A stretch of DNA of 64,000 nucleotides, from the NCBI RefSeq assembly GCF_025499515.1, contig NZ_JAMKFA010000001.1:495553-559552 (forward strand), read 5' to 3'. Shown here piece after piece: positions 40,836 through 50,337 of the stretch. The first letter of the stretch is position 1. Each line of letters begins with the position of its first letter. This DNA is from Flavobacterium odoriferum. Lineage in GTDB: Bacteria; Bacteroidota; Bacteroidia; Flavobacteriales; Flavobacteriaceae. The position numbers and the translations under genes were made by a program. Below the pieces are notes generated by a model that was not told the DNA's origin, ran no database searches, and saw nothing but the letters and a program-made list of their open reading frames with translations.

Positions 40836-42089
40836 TTGCAAAAACAAACAACATTGAGATATTTAATAACAGCCCTTTTCTTTGTTACTTTTTTTACAGC
40901 ATGTAATTCAAAAGAGGAGAAAGAAACCAAAAAACAAATAGTAAAAAAAGAACCTATAATCAAAGAATATGGGTTCACTTTTAATGATTATAAAGTAGTA
41001 AAAGACACCATTCGTTCGGGTGATACTTTTAGTGCACTATTACAAATATTTCCTTTAAAAGACAGTCTTAAAATCCACGACATTACTGAAAAAGTAAAAG
41101 ATTCATTTAACGTTAGAAGAATTAGAGCAGGAAAACCATACATCTTGTTTTTAGACAAAAAAAAACCTAACAAACTCCAAGCTTTAGTTTATATAGAAGA
41201 CCGAATCAATTATACCGTGATTGATTTTAGAGATTCATTAGTGGTTTCTAACAAACAAAAACCAACAGTTGTAAAAAGAAGAGTAGTTGCGGCAGAAATT
41301 GAAGGTTCGCTTTCAGAAACATTGAGCAACGCAGGAGTTAGTCCAGCATTAGCTCCAAAATTAGCTAATATTTATGCTTACACTATTGACTTCTTTAAAA
41401 TTCAAAAAGGAGATAAATTTGCTGTTACCATAAACGAGCGATACATTGACGATTCTATTTATGTAGGTGTTGAAAGTATTGAAGCTTCTTATTTTGAGCA
41501 TAAAGGCAAAAAAATATTTGCTTTTCCATACAAACTAAGCGAAAATCAGAAAAAAGAAGATTTTTATGATGAAAATGGAAAAGGCTTAAAAAGTATGTTC
41601 TTGAAAGCACCACTAGATTACTTCAGAATTTCATCTCGTTTTTCAGGCAGAAGATTTCATCCAGTTCAAATGCGATTCAAAGCACATAACGGAACAGATT
41701 ATGCTGCTCCACATGGAACACCAATTAAAACAACTGCTTCTGGCGTGGTAGAGCGAACAGGTTATACCGCAGGAAATGGAAATTTTGTAAAAGTCAGACA
41801 CAGTTCAACCTATTCTACACAATATTTACACATGTCTAAAATTTTAGTTCGAAACGGACAAAGTGTTTCTCAAGGGCAAACCATTGGAAAAGTTGGAAGC
41901 ACAGGTTTAGCAACTGGTCCTCATGTGTGTTACCGTTTTTGGAAAAATGGTGTACAAGTAGATCCATTACGATTAAAATTGCCAAATACCGAACCAATGG
42001 GCAAAGCAGATAAGCAAAAATATTTAAAACATATCGAACCGCTAAAAAAAGAATTAGACAGCATCACCGCAATAAAATTTAAAGAATAA
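40836..42089 (+). CDS. M23 family peptidoglycan DD-metallopeptidase lipoprotein
   Basis: A 417-residue lipoprotein beginning at a TTG codon (no in-frame ATG precedes the signal). The signal ends in the lipobox FFTAC with Cys 23. An OapA/LysM-like region ([19 protein letters not shown], about 51-69) precedes the M23 domain, whose ligands are [11 protein letters not shown] (about 284-294) and [12 protein letters not shown] (about 361-372). The usual GPHLHY motif is changed to HVC, so the last zinc ligand would be Cys rather than His. It probably cleaves or regulates peptidoglycan cross-links from the inner face of a membrane. One-base overlap with pgi. Confidence 0.9.
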   Translation: MQKQTTLRYLITALFFVTFFTACNSKEEKETKKQIVKKEPIIKEYGFTFNDYKVVKDTIRSGDTFSALLQIFPLKDSLKIHDITEKVKDSFNVRRIRAGKPYILFLDKKKPNKLQALVYIEDRINYTVIDFRDSLVVSNKQKPTVVKRRVVAAEIEGSLSETLSNAGVSPALAPKLANIYAYTIDFFKIQKGDKFAVTINERYIDDSIYVGVESIEASYFEHKGKKIFAFPYKLSENQKKEDFYDENGKGLKSMFLKAPLDYFRISSRFSGRRFHPVQMRFKAHNGTDYAAPHGTPIKTTASGVVERTGYTAGNGNFVKVRHSSTYSTQYLHMSKILVRNGQSVSQGQTIGKVGSTGLATGPHVCYRFWKNGVQVDPLRLKLPNTEPMGKADKQKYLKHIEPLKKELDSITAIKFKE

Positions 42090-43726
42090 TGGCACTTCAA
42101 AAAATAAATCCTACTCAAACGGAGGCTTGGCAAAAAATTCAGTCGCATTTTGAAACAATGAAAAGCGTTCAAATGCAAGAATTATTCGCAAAAGACAACA
42201 ACAGAGCAGAAAAAATGCACTTGCAATGGAATGATTTTTTGGTAGATTATTCTAAAAACATTGCAACACAAGAAACGATTGATTTATTGCTGGATTTAGC
42301 TAAAAAAGTAGATTTAAAAGATGCTATTTCAAAATATTTTGATGGCGATTTAATCAATCAAACTGAAAATAGAGCTGTTTTGCATACCGCTTTGAGAGCA
42401 ACAGAAAACGCTGCTGTAATGGTTGACGGTGTAAATGTTATGCCAGAAGTTTTTTCGGTTAAAAATAAAATCAAAAACTTTTCAAATGAAGTAATTTCAG
42501 GAGAAAGAAAAGGTTTTTCAGGAAAACAATTTACAGATATTGTAAACATTGGAATTGGGGGTTCAGATTTAGGACCAGCCATGATTGTTGAAGCTTTACA
42601 ATTTTACAAAAATCATTTAAATGTACATTTTGTTTCTAATGTAGATGGCGATCACGTCAACGAAATCATCAAAAAATTAAATCCAGAAACAACACTTTTT
42701 GTAATTGTTTCTAAAACGTTTACCACACAAGAAACTTTGTCAAATGCTGAAACGATTAGAAGTTGGTTTTTAAAATCGGCAAAACAAGAAGATGTGGCTA
42801 AGCATTTTGTAGCCGTTTCAACCAATATTCAAAGAGTAACCGAATTTGGAATTAATCCTACCAATGTTTTCCCAATGTGGGATTGGGTTGGCGGTCGTTT
42901 TTCGTTATGGAGTGCGGTTGGATTATCAGTTAGTTTAGCGGTTGGATTTGATAATTTCGATAAATTACTAAAAGGCGCCAACCAAATGGATGAGCATTTT
43001 AAAAATGAATCTTTCGACAAAAATATTCCGGTAATGTTGGCTTTATTGAGCATTTGGTACAATAACTTTTTTGGAGCCGAAAGCGAAGCATTAATTCCGT
43101 ATACTCAATATTTACAGAAGTTAGCTCCATACTTACAACAAGGTATCATGGAAAGTAACGGAAAAAGCATTGGTAGAGACGGAAAACCAGTAAATTATCA
43201 AACTGGAACTATTATTTGGGGCGAACCTGGAACAAATTCCCAACATGCTTTTTTCCAATTGATTCATCAAGGGACCAAATTAATTCCAACAGATTTCATT
43301 GGTTTCAAAGAAGCATTGTATGGCAATAAAGACCATCACGATAAGTTGATGTCGAACTTTTTTGCACAAACCGAAGCTTTATTAATGGGGAAAACCGAAG
43401 CGCAAGTAAAAGCAGAATTTGAAAAGCAAGGCATTTCAGATGAAAAAGCTAATTTTCTATTGCCTTTTAAAGTGTTTTCTGGTAACAAACCCACAAATAC
43501 CTTATTAATAAACAAGCTAACACCGGAAAGTTTAGGAGCTTTAGTGGCTTTATATGAACATAAAATTTTTGTACAAGGCGTTATTTGGAACATATTCAGT
43601 TATGACCAATGGGGCGTTGAACTCGGAAAACAATTAGCCAACACGATTTTAGAAGAAATTGTGACTAAAAAAGTGCAACAACATGATAGTTCAACTACGT
43701 TTTTATTGAAAAATTATCTGAATTAA
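42089..43726 (+). CDS. pgi: Glucose-6-phosphate isomerase
   Basis: A 545-residue glycolytic enzyme that interconverts glucose 6-phosphate and fructose 6-phosphate. The signatures [18 protein letters not shown] (about 151-168), [20 protein letters not shown] (about 266-285) and [19 protein letters not shown] (about 353-371) include the phosphate-binding and catalytic Glu/His residues, and [11 protein letters not shown] (about 510) is the second PROSITE motif. Full length. Last gene of the operon beginning at 39123, followed by a terminator. Confidence 0.97.
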   Translation: MALQKINPTQTEAWQKIQSHFETMKSVQMQELFAKDNNRAEKMHLQWNDFLVDYSKNIATQETIDLLLDLAKKVDLKDAISKYFDGDLINQTENRAVLHTALRATENAAVMVDGVNVMPEVFSVKNKIKNFSNEVISGERKGFSGKQFTDIVNIGIGGSDLGPAMIVEALQFYKNHLNVHFVSNVDGDHVNEIIKKLNPETTLFVIVSKTFTTQETLSNAETIRSWFLKSAKQEDVAKHFVAVSTNIQRVTEFGINPTNVFPMWDWVGGRFSLWSAVGLSVSLAVGFDNFDKLLKGANQMDEHFKNESFDKNIPVMLALLSIWYNNFFGAESEALIPYTQYLQKLAPYLQQGIMESNGKSIGRDGKPVNYQTGTIIWGEPGTNSQHAFFQLIHQGTKLIPTDFIGFKEALYGNKDHHDKLMSNFFAQTEALLMGKTEAQVKAEFEKQGISDEKANFLLPFKVFSGNKPTNTLLINKLTPESLGALVALYEHKIFVQGVIWNIFSYDQWGVELGKQLANTILEEIVTKKVQQHDSSTTFLLKNYLN

Positions 43727-43747
43727 ATCCGAATAAGTAAGAATTAT

Positions 43748-43785
43748 GAAATTCCTCAATTGAAAAATTGGGGAATTTCTTTTTT
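43748..43785 (+). terminator. Intrinsic terminator of pgi
   Basis: GAAATTCCTCAATT pairs with AATTGGGGAATTTC (one T-G pair) around a 4-base loop, followed by a T tract. Confidence 0.9.
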
Positions 43786-43865
43786 AACACCTCTTTCATC
43801 GATAAAAAACTAAAAAAAACGTTAAAAGTATAAATGATTGTTTTTTAATGGATTGAATACTTTTA

Positions 43866-43884
43866 TTAACATTAACTTAACATT
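43866..43884 (+). promoter_or_regulatory. Direct-repeat operator candidate upstream of the TonB receptor
   Basis: Two exact copies of TTAACATT (43866-43873 and 43877-43884) with an 11-base period, one helical turn. They lie about 54 bases before the receptor ATG and roughly 20 bases before a TTTGC string at 43908, so the second copy covers the -33 position. Direct repeats with an 11-base period at this position are the binding layout of OmpR/PhoB-type response regulators. Confidence 0.5.
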
Positions 43885-43937
43885 AGAAATAAATTCTTGT
43901 AGGAAATTTGCAGAAAATATTTTAAAAAACACAGCAA

Positions 43938-46670
43938 ATGAAAATTTTTAAAAATGCATTACTTTTTGGGTTTATGTTTATATCAACCCTTACAGTATTT
44001 TCTCAATCAAAAGTTACTGGAACTGTTATTGATGGCGAGTTTAATCAGCCGTTAGCAGGAGCAAGTGTTGTTGTAAAAGGAACTACAACTGGAACAGCAA
44101 CAGACTTTGACGGAAAATTTGAAATTACAACTTCTCAGAAATCGGGCGAGATTGTGATTTCATTTTTAGGCTATGAAACAAAAACAGTTTCATATACAAT
44201 TACAGGTAATTCAGTTAACGTAGGAAACGTTGTGGTTTCGCCAGAGGCTGGTCAATTAGAAGAAGTGGTTTTAGTTGGTAAAGGAATTATTGACGTTGCA
44301 AAAGAACGTAAAACACCTATTGCTGTTTCTACAATTAAAGCATCAGAAATTCAAGCTAAAGTCGGAACAGCAGACGTTACACAAGCAATGGTTAATACAC
44401 CATCAGTATATGTAGCTGGTCAAGCCGGAGGTTATGGAGATTCTAGAATTACTGTTCGTGGTTTCCAACAAGATAATACTGCATTTTTATTAAATGGTCA
44501 ACCAATTAATGGAATGGAAGATGGTAAAATGTATTGGTCAAACTGGTCTGGAATGTCTGACATTGCAAATTTTATTCAAGTACAAAGAGGTTTAGGTTCT
44601 TCAAAATTAGCTATTTCTTCAGTTGGAGGAACCGTTAACTTTGTAACTAAAGCAACCGATAAAAAAGAAGGTGGTTTTGTTTCTATGGGCGTTGCAAATA
44701 GCGATTATTTTAAATCTACAGCAGCATACAATACAGGTATGAATGCGAAAGGATTTGGTATGAGCATCATGATGTCACACTGGCAAGGAGATGGTTATAA
44801 CCAAGGGACAAGAGGTGAAGGTCAAAACTATTTTATTTCTTTTGGATACAAACCAAATGAAAAACATAATTTCAACTTCTTAATCACTGGTGCTCCGCAA
44901 TCTCACGATCAAAACTTCACAAAAAGAATTTCTGATTATTTAGCATTTGGAAGAAAGTATAATAACAATTTTGGGTATTTGAATGGAAAGTATATATCTG
45001 AGAGAACAAATTTCTATCACAAACCAGTTGCTAATTTAAACTGGGATTTCAACATCAATAGTACTACTTCATTATCTACAGTTTTATATGCGTCATGGGG
45101 TCGTGGAGGAGGAACTGGTAATTATGGTAGTGGTAAAGTAAGCGTAAAAGTACCGACTCACCCAATTACTGGTCAAACAAACTATTCGACTTATATAGAT
45201 TATGATGCTATTTATGCTAATAATTTAGCTGATGCTGATGGAATTGGAACAGGTTCTAATTATGCAATAAGAGCGTCAATGAATAATCATGCATGGTATG
45301 GTTTAGTTACAAATTTCAAAAAAGAACTAAATGAAAACTTAAATTTGAACTTTGGTTTAGATTTAAGAACCTATAATGGGGATCATTATCGTCAAATATC
45401 AAATTTTGTTGGTTTAAATGGATGGACAGAATCAAGACCTTTAAGAGATAATACACATGTTGTTCCTGTTCCTAATACAACTTTACCAGTTGTATCAAAT
45501 ACAGTTAATCAATCCTATAATATTAATCCTTGGTATGCATTTTTTAATACTGCGGATGATTCTCAAAAAATTGATTATGATTATAGTGAAACCATTTCTT
45601 ATGGAGGAGTTTTTGGTCAATTAGAATATTCAAATGATAATTTTTCAGCTTTTTTCCAAGGAGCAATTTCTAATCAATCGCACCAAAGATTTGATTATTA
45701 TGATTACCAAGATCAATACCAAGATTCTGAAAAAGTTTCTAACGTAGGGTATAATGTAAAAGGAGGAGCTGCTTATAATTTTGCTGAAAAACATGCTGTT
45801 TACGCAAATGCAGGTTACTATTCTCGTCAACCATACCACGATAACATTTACTTAAACTTTACAAATCAAGTAAATCCATTAACTGAAAATGAAAAAGTAT
45901 TAGGTTTAGAAGCTGGATATACTTTTAAATCAAAGATGTTTACAGCAAGTTTAAACGCTTATAGAACAACTTGGGAAGATAGAGTTGTGACTACTTCAAC
46001 TGTTCAAGCTACTAATGGAACTATTGGTACAACTCCAGTACTTGCGGGCGATGTGATATTTACTGAAAATCAAGGTGTTAAGCAAATTCATTCAGGTTTA
46101 GAATTAGATTTTGTTTTCAAACCAACTTCAAACATAGATGTAAAAGGTTTTGCTTCAATGGGTAATTGGGAATATGCTGATAAAGCAATAAGCACAAAAA
46201 GGGATGAAAATTTAAACCCTTTATTAGTAACAGAAACAGATTTAGATGGAGGAAAAGTTGGAGATGCTGCTCAAACTACATGGGGATTAGGAGTTAAATA
46301 TGAGTTTATTAAAAACTTTTCAATTGATGCTGATTGGAGAAACTATGATAAATTATATGCAAACGTTGCGGCTAAAGATAACTTAGAATTACCAAGCTAT
46401 GATTTAGTTGATGCAGGTATTTCATATAAAATGTTAGTTGGTAAAGACAAACAAAACTCTGTTAACTTTAGATTTAATATGAATAATGTTTTTGATGAGG
46501 TTTATTTATCTGAATTAACGTCTAATATTAAAACGGATGCATTTATTAGCGGAACTTCTGGTCCTACATATCAATCTGCTGGTAGAGTATACAAAGGAAT
46601 TGCAGATGGTAACCAAGGTTACTTCGGTTTCGGAAGAACTTGGAATTTTACAATTCGTTATAACTTCTAA
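43938..46670 (+). CDS. TonB-dependent outer-membrane receptor
   Basis: A 910-residue receptor with a signal peptide MKIFKNALLFGFMFISTLTV. It has a carboxypeptidase-like regulatory domain (VTGTVIDGEFNQPLAGASVV, about 24-43; FDGKFEIT), a plug domain (TVRGFQQDNTAFLLNGQPIN, about 170-190), and a 22-strand-type barrel ending in TIRYNF. There is no SusD partner next to it, so it is not a standard glycan utilisation pair; it may import iron complexes, vitamins or phosphate-linked compounds. An 11-base-period direct repeat upstream suggests control by an OmpR/PhoB-type regulator. A strong terminator follows. Confidence 0.94.
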   Translation: MKIFKNALLFGFMFISTLTVFSQSKVTGTVIDGEFNQPLAGASVVVKGTTTGTATDFDGKFEITTSQKSGEIVISFLGYETKTVSYTITGNSVNVGNVVVSPEAGQLEEVVLVGKGIIDVAKERKTPIAVSTIKASEIQAKVGTADVTQAMVNTPSVYVAGQAGGYGDSRITVRGFQQDNTAFLLNGQPINGMEDGKMYWSNWSGMSDIANFIQVQRGLGSSKLAISSVGGTVNFVTKATDKKEGGFVSMGVANSDYFKSTAAYNTGMNAKGFGMSIMMSHWQGDGYNQGTRGEGQNYFISFGYKPNEKHNFNFLITGAPQSHDQNFTKRISDYLAFGRKYNNNFGYLNGKYISERTNFYHKPVANLNWDFNINSTTSLSTVLYASWGRGGGTGNYGSGKVSVKVPTHPITGQTNYSTYIDYDAIYANNLADADGIGTGSNYAIRASMNNHAWYGLVTNFKKELNENLNLNFGLDLRTYNGDHYRQISNFVGLNGWTESRPLRDNTHVVPVPNTTLPVVSNTVNQSYNINPWYAFFNTADDSQKIDYDYSETISYGGVFGQLEYSNDNFSAFFQGAISNQSHQRFDYYDYQDQYQDSEKVSNVGYNVKGGAAYNFAEKHAVYANAGYYSRQPYHDNIYLNFTNQVNPLTENEKVLGLEAGYTFKSKMFTASLNAYRTTWEDRVVTTSTVQATNGTIGTTPVLAGDVIFTENQGVKQIHSGLELDFVFKPTSNIDVKGFASMGNWEYADKAISTKRDENLNPLLVTETDLDGGKVGDAAQTTWGLGVKYEFIKNFSIDADWRNYDKLYANVAAKDNLELPSYDLVDAGISYKMLVGKDKQNSVNFRFNMNNVFDEVYLSELTSNIKTDAFISGTSGPTYQSAGRVYKGIADGNQGYFGFGRTWNFTIRYNF

Positions 46671-46693
46671 TTCAATTTAGAAAATAGTTTTAT

Positions 46694-46733
46694 AAAACCT
46701 CTTACTCATTTTTTTGAGTAAGAGGTTTTTTTA
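46694..46733. terminator. Intrinsic terminator of the TonB receptor gene
   Basis: AAACCTCTTACTCA pairs with TGAGTAAGAGGTTT around a T-rich loop, followed by seven T. Confidence 0.9.
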
Positions 46734-46769
46734 TTTCTTATATTTGTATTTCACCAATAAAAAAAAACT

Positions 46770-47204
46770 ATGAATCAAGTACTTCTTAACGTTCACTCTT
46801 ATTTAGCTTATGCTGCATTAGCTTTGTTAGTTTTAGCCTCTATTAATGCTATTTTAGGCCTAACATCAAAAAAATTATTCACTGATAAAGATTTGCGTAT
46901 TTCGCTTTTCACAATGATTATTTGTCACATTCAATTGTTAGTTGGTTTAATCGTTTATTTCGTTTCTGAAAAAGGTTTTCAAGCTTTTGCAATTGAAGGC
47001 GCAATGAAAAATTCAGATTTAAGATTAACCATGTTAGAACATCCATTAATTAATATCATCGCGTTAGTTTTAATTACAATTGGATGGTCTAAACACAAAA
47101 AAGAAGAAAGTAACAATGGTAAATTCAAAAAAATTGCCGTTTTCTATACGTTAGGATTAGTATTAATTTTATCACGTTTGCCTTGGAGTAGTTGGTTAAA
47201 CTAA
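46770..47204 (+). CDS. Four-helix membrane protein with conserved-looking His residues
   Basis: A 144-residue protein with four membrane helices (about 8-30, 45-66, 92-106 and 122-140). His 9, His 53, His 91 and His 109 fall at or near helix ends, a layout that would suit heme b binding, and similar flavobacterial proteins are, from memory, sometimes labelled cytochrome b-like. It has no true cytochrome b signature. It lies 47 bases upstream of the RlpA-like gene. Family uncertain; membrane location is clear. Confidence 0.75.
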   Translation: MNQVLLNVHSYLAYAALALLVLASINAILGLTSKKLFTDKDLRISLFTMIICHIQLLVGLIVYFVSEKGFQAFAIEGAMKNSDLRLTMLEHPLINIIALVLITIGWSKHKKEESNNGKFKKIAVFYTLGLVLILSRLPWSSWLN

Positions 47205-47251
47205 TCTTTTGGTACACTATTTGGTAATAGGTTAAACAAAAACAGAAAATC

Positions 47252-47752
47252 ATGAAGAAAAATATCATAATAGTATCGTTTGTGTTGCTTATTACAATTC
47301 TATTGAGCTTTTCTAATAAGACTAAACATGGTTTTATTAGAGAAGCTTCTTTATTTGATACCGTAAAGAAAAAAGATTCACTTCGTCTATTAGACTCAAT
47401 AAAAGTTGTCGATTCTATCAGAATTTCTGATTCTATTGCTAATTTAAAAACCCGTTTTTACAAGAAAAATGTTGAAGCATCACATTATTCAGATAAATTA
47501 AATGGTAGGAGAACCGCAAGCGGAAAAGTATTTCACAACAACAATTACACCGCAGCTCACAAAACATTAAAGTTTGGAACTAAAGTTAAAGTCACCAATA
47601 TTGCAAACAACAAAAGCGTAATTGTAACCATTACAGATAGAGGTCCGTTTACAAGACACCGTGAAATTGACATGGCTAAAAAACCATTCTTAGAAATTTC
47701 TCATAACAAAGGCAGAGCACCTTTGCGAGTTAATATCGAAATCGTAGAATAA
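47252..47752 (+). CDS. RlpA-like septal-ring protein (double-psi beta-barrel)
   Basis: A 166-residue exported protein with an N-terminal signal/anchor (KNIIIVSFVLLITILLSFSN). A linker of repeated Asp-Ser-Ile/Leu units follows (SLRLLDSIKVVDSIRISDSI, about 45-64), then a double-psi beta-barrel: ASHYSDKLNGRRTASGKVFH (about 76-95), LKFGTKVKVTNI and VTITDRGPF. These are the RlpA motifs, including the catalytic Asp of the lytic transglycosylase form (DRGPF). RlpA acts on denuded glycans at the septum. The usual SPOR domain is absent. Its stop is adjacent to the convergent CYTH gene. Confidence 0.88.
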   Translation: MKKNIIIVSFVLLITILLSFSNKTKHGFIREASLFDTVKKKDSLRLLDSIKVVDSIRISDSIANLKTRFYKKNVEASHYSDKLNGRRTASGKVFHNNNYTAAHKTLKFGTKVKVTNIANNKSVIVTITDRGPFTRHREIDMAKKPFLEISHNKGRAPLRVNIEIVE

Positions 47753-48223
47753 TTATTTCCAGGAACAAAAAGGATGTTCGCTTAAATGCGAATTGTAATA
47801 TTTTTTATCGCCAGTAACTTCTTTACCTAACCAATTTGGTTGTTCAAAAAACTCATTTTCAGAAGTAAGTTCTACTTCGGCAATTATTAATCCTTGATTT
47901 TCACCCGAAAAAACATCAACTTCAAACGTGTGTTTTCCAAGCGGAATTTCATATCTAATTTTGTCAATAATACCGCTTTCACACAATTGCAGTAAGGCTT
48001 CGGCTTCTGAAAGTGAAATTTCTTTTTCCCATTCAAAACGAGTTGTTCCATTTTCGTTTCCTTTGCCTTTTATGGTTAAAAAACCCTTATTTCCTTTGAT
48101 TCGAACTCGAACAGTTCGTTCAGGATTTGAGTTCAAATAACCTTGTACAATTCTATTATTTACTGTGCTTTCTTTGATAAAATCAGTTGATTCAACTAAA
48201 AATTTGCGTTCTATTTCTTCCAA
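47753..48223 (-). CDS. CYTH domain protein (triphosphate tunnel metalloenzyme)
   Basis: A 156-residue protein beginning MEEIERKFLVESTDFI, carrying the ExExK signature at residues 3-7. RVRIKGNKGFLTIKGKG (about 40-56) and the FEVDVFSGENQGLIIAEVEL strand (about 99-118) have the alternating charged residues of the tunnel. Short single-domain members hydrolyse inorganic tripolyphosphate or thiamine triphosphate; which one cannot be told here. It lies convergent to the RlpA-like gene with no gap between the stop codons. Confidence 0.93.
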   Translation of the reverse strand: MEEIERKFLVESTDFIKESTVNNRIVQGYLNSNPERTVRVRIKGNKGFLTIKGKGNENGTTRFEWEKEISLSEAEALLQLCESGIIDKIRYEIPLGKHTFEVDVFSGENQGLIIAEVELTSENEFFEQPNWLGKEVTGDKKYYNSHLSEHPFCSWK

Positions 48224-48301
48224 AATTTAGGATTTATTTAGGTAACTAAAGTACGAAAAAAATGTTTCTATTCGTATATTTACAATTATTAGAAGAAAAG
48301 T

Positions 48302-50332
48302 ATGAATATAGCCAGAAGAAAAAATACCAATACATTTGAAGAAATTTGTCATACCTATTTTAATGAACTTCAATTATGGAAAAACGAAGAATATAACGAA
48401 GACATCGTTGTTGCTTTAGTAAATACCATTAGACCCAAAAAGCCTAAGACAGTTGAAGTTGTAGATATTTCAAATGTGTTACATTTTTTTATCGAAAATC
48501 CACAAATAAAAGAAAATTTCGTAGTTTTTTTACAATCAATTTTACAAGGAAGAAACTTTGATTCTATTCTAACTGATGCTGGAATTTTACAAGACACCGA
48601 TTTTATTTACGAAGTAAAAAAGCGAATTTTTGCAAAAATTTTACCATACCAAGCACCAAAAGAAACACTGCAATATTTACTAAATCAGATTTTCTTTTTA
48701 GATTCTGATCCTATTTGGGTGAATAAAATTCCTAAAAAACAACTCGAAGAACTTTTTGAACTATTTGGTTTTTCTGGAATTTATGAAGCAATCGACGAAG
48801 GTTCTGTTTTGTTTGAAGTCATGCAAGCCATGAATTTATTATCACAACGTACCAGCGGTAGAGCCTTAGAATCTGAAGTATTAAAAATGGTACCCGAATA
48901 TGCCAATTTAGAAAGTCCGTTTGCTGCTTTTGAAAAAGAATTATTTGCGATTGAAAATACCATTAAACAAAAAGAAAATAATTTTCATATCACATCTTCA
49001 GACATCAATTACAAGCAGTTATTGGTGCTGTATAAACAATGTAACGAATTTGTAGAAAAAGCGTTTCAAAACTCTTCTAAATACGGAATTTCGTTACGTG
49101 TAAACCAAAACTTGTTGCGCATCAAACAGCAATTGTATCGTTTAGGTGTTTTATTGCCCCTTTTAGTGATTGATAAACCCGAAGAAAAGAAAACCAAAAG
49201 CATCGAATTGGCCATAAAGCTGATTAAATACAATTGTCAAAAAACAAATGTTCGAAAATTAATCAACGAAAGCACGCAATTATTATCCTACGAAATTACG
49301 CAACACACCGCAAAAACAGGCGAACATTACATTACTGAAAGTAAAACAGAATATTTCAAAATGTTGTATGCAGCGCTCGGTGGCGGATTAATTGTTGGGT
49401 TCTTGTGTATTTTTAAATTGCTTCTTTCAAAGCTAGAAACCAGCGATTTTGGTCATGCGTTTTTTTATAGTTTAAATTATTCGTTTGGATTCATTGTTAT
49501 TTATTTGTTGGGATTTACCTTGGCAACAAAACAACCTGCCATGACGGCAGCTGCTTTAATCACAGCTTTAGAAGATGGTTTGAGAAAAAATTCCATTTCG
49601 GCAGATGAAAAACATAAAAGTTTTGCCAAATTATTTGCACGTTTATTTCGTTCACAGTTTATCGCCTTTGTCGGAAACGTTGCCATGGCTTTTCCGGTTT
49701 CGTTGTTAGGAATTTGGTTAATTGACATCACGTTTCATTATAATATTGCCGAAGTCAAATGGAATAAGCTACTTGTAGATTTGAGTCCAATTCATTCCAT
49801 GGCGATTTTTCATGCCGCAATTGCAGGATTTTTTCTGTTTTTATCAGGAATTATCTCAGGAAGCATTTCCAACAGAGACAAACATTTTGAAGTAAAATAT
49901 AGAATTGAAGAACATCCGTGGTTAAAAATGACATTCGGAAAAGAGCGAACAAAAAAAATTGCCAACTGGTACGATAAAAAATGGTCGGGTGTTATATCCA
50001 ATTTTTGGTTTGGGGTATTTTTAGGAAGTACTGCTTCTGTAGGCTTATTTTTAGGTTTAAATTTAGATATTCGACACATCACTTTTGCCAGCGGAAACCT
50101 AGCGTTAGGGCTTTATGGTGCGAATTATGTGGTGAGTAACAGCATGTTGTTTTGGGGAATTTTCGGCATAGGAATCATTGGATTAGTTAATTTTTTAGTT
50201 AGTTTTGGATTGTCTTTAGGATTGGCTTTTCGCTCTAGAAACATTCCTTTAACAGAATTAAGACCTATTTTTTCATCCATCAAAAGACGATTTTTAAGTA
50301 AACCAATGAGTTTCTTTTTTCCAACGGAGTAA
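48302..50332 (+). CDS. 'Site-specific recombinase' (Gcr/SpecificRecomb) family membrane protein
   Basis: A 676-residue protein with a soluble helical N-terminal half (about 1-355) and at least five membrane helices in the C-terminal half (LGGGLIVGFLCIFKLLLSKL near 360, FGFIVIYLLGFTLATKQPAM near 395, VAMAFPVSLLGIWLIDITFH near 460, IHSMAIFHAAIAGFFLFLSG near 500, and two near 560-640). This matches the family labelled site-specific recombinase after a gonococcal gene. I see no serine or tyrosine recombinase catalytic motif, and the topology is that of a membrane protein, so recombinase activity is doubtful. Confidence 0.82.
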   Translation: MNIARRKNTNTFEEICHTYFNELQLWKNEEYNEDIVVALVNTIRPKKPKTVEVVDISNVLHFFIENPQIKENFVVFLQSILQGRNFDSILTDAGILQDTDFIYEVKKRIFAKILPYQAPKETLQYLLNQIFFLDSDPIWVNKIPKKQLEELFELFGFSGIYEAIDEGSVLFEVMQAMNLLSQRTSGRALESEVLKMVPEYANLESPFAAFEKELFAIENTIKQKENNFHITSSDINYKQLLVLYKQCNEFVEKAFQNSSKYGISLRVNQNLLRIKQQLYRLGVLLPLLVIDKPEEKKTKSIELAIKLIKYNCQKTNVRKLINESTQLLSYEITQHTAKTGEHYITESKTEYFKMLYAALGGGLIVGFLCIFKLLLSKLETSDFGHAFFYSLNYSFGFIVIYLLGFTLATKQPAMTAAALITALEDGLRKNSISADEKHKSFAKLFARLFRSQFIAFVGNVAMAFPVSLLGIWLIDITFHYNIAEVKWNKLLVDLSPIHSMAIFHAAIAGFFLFLSGIISGSISNRDKHFEVKYRIEEHPWLKMTFGKERTKKIANWYDKKWSGVISNFWFGVFLGSTASVGLFLGLNLDIRHITFASGNLALGLYGANYVVSNSMLFWGIFGIGIIGLVNFLVSFGLSLGLAFRSRNIPLTELRPIFSSIKRRFLSKPMSFFFPTE

Positions 50333-50337
50333 AATTT

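Noticed and set aside
48302..50332. Mobile-element recombinase linked to the nearby restriction-modification genes
   Set aside because: The protein is a multi-pass membrane protein without recombinase motifs, and no attachment sites or direct repeats were found around 48-54 kb.
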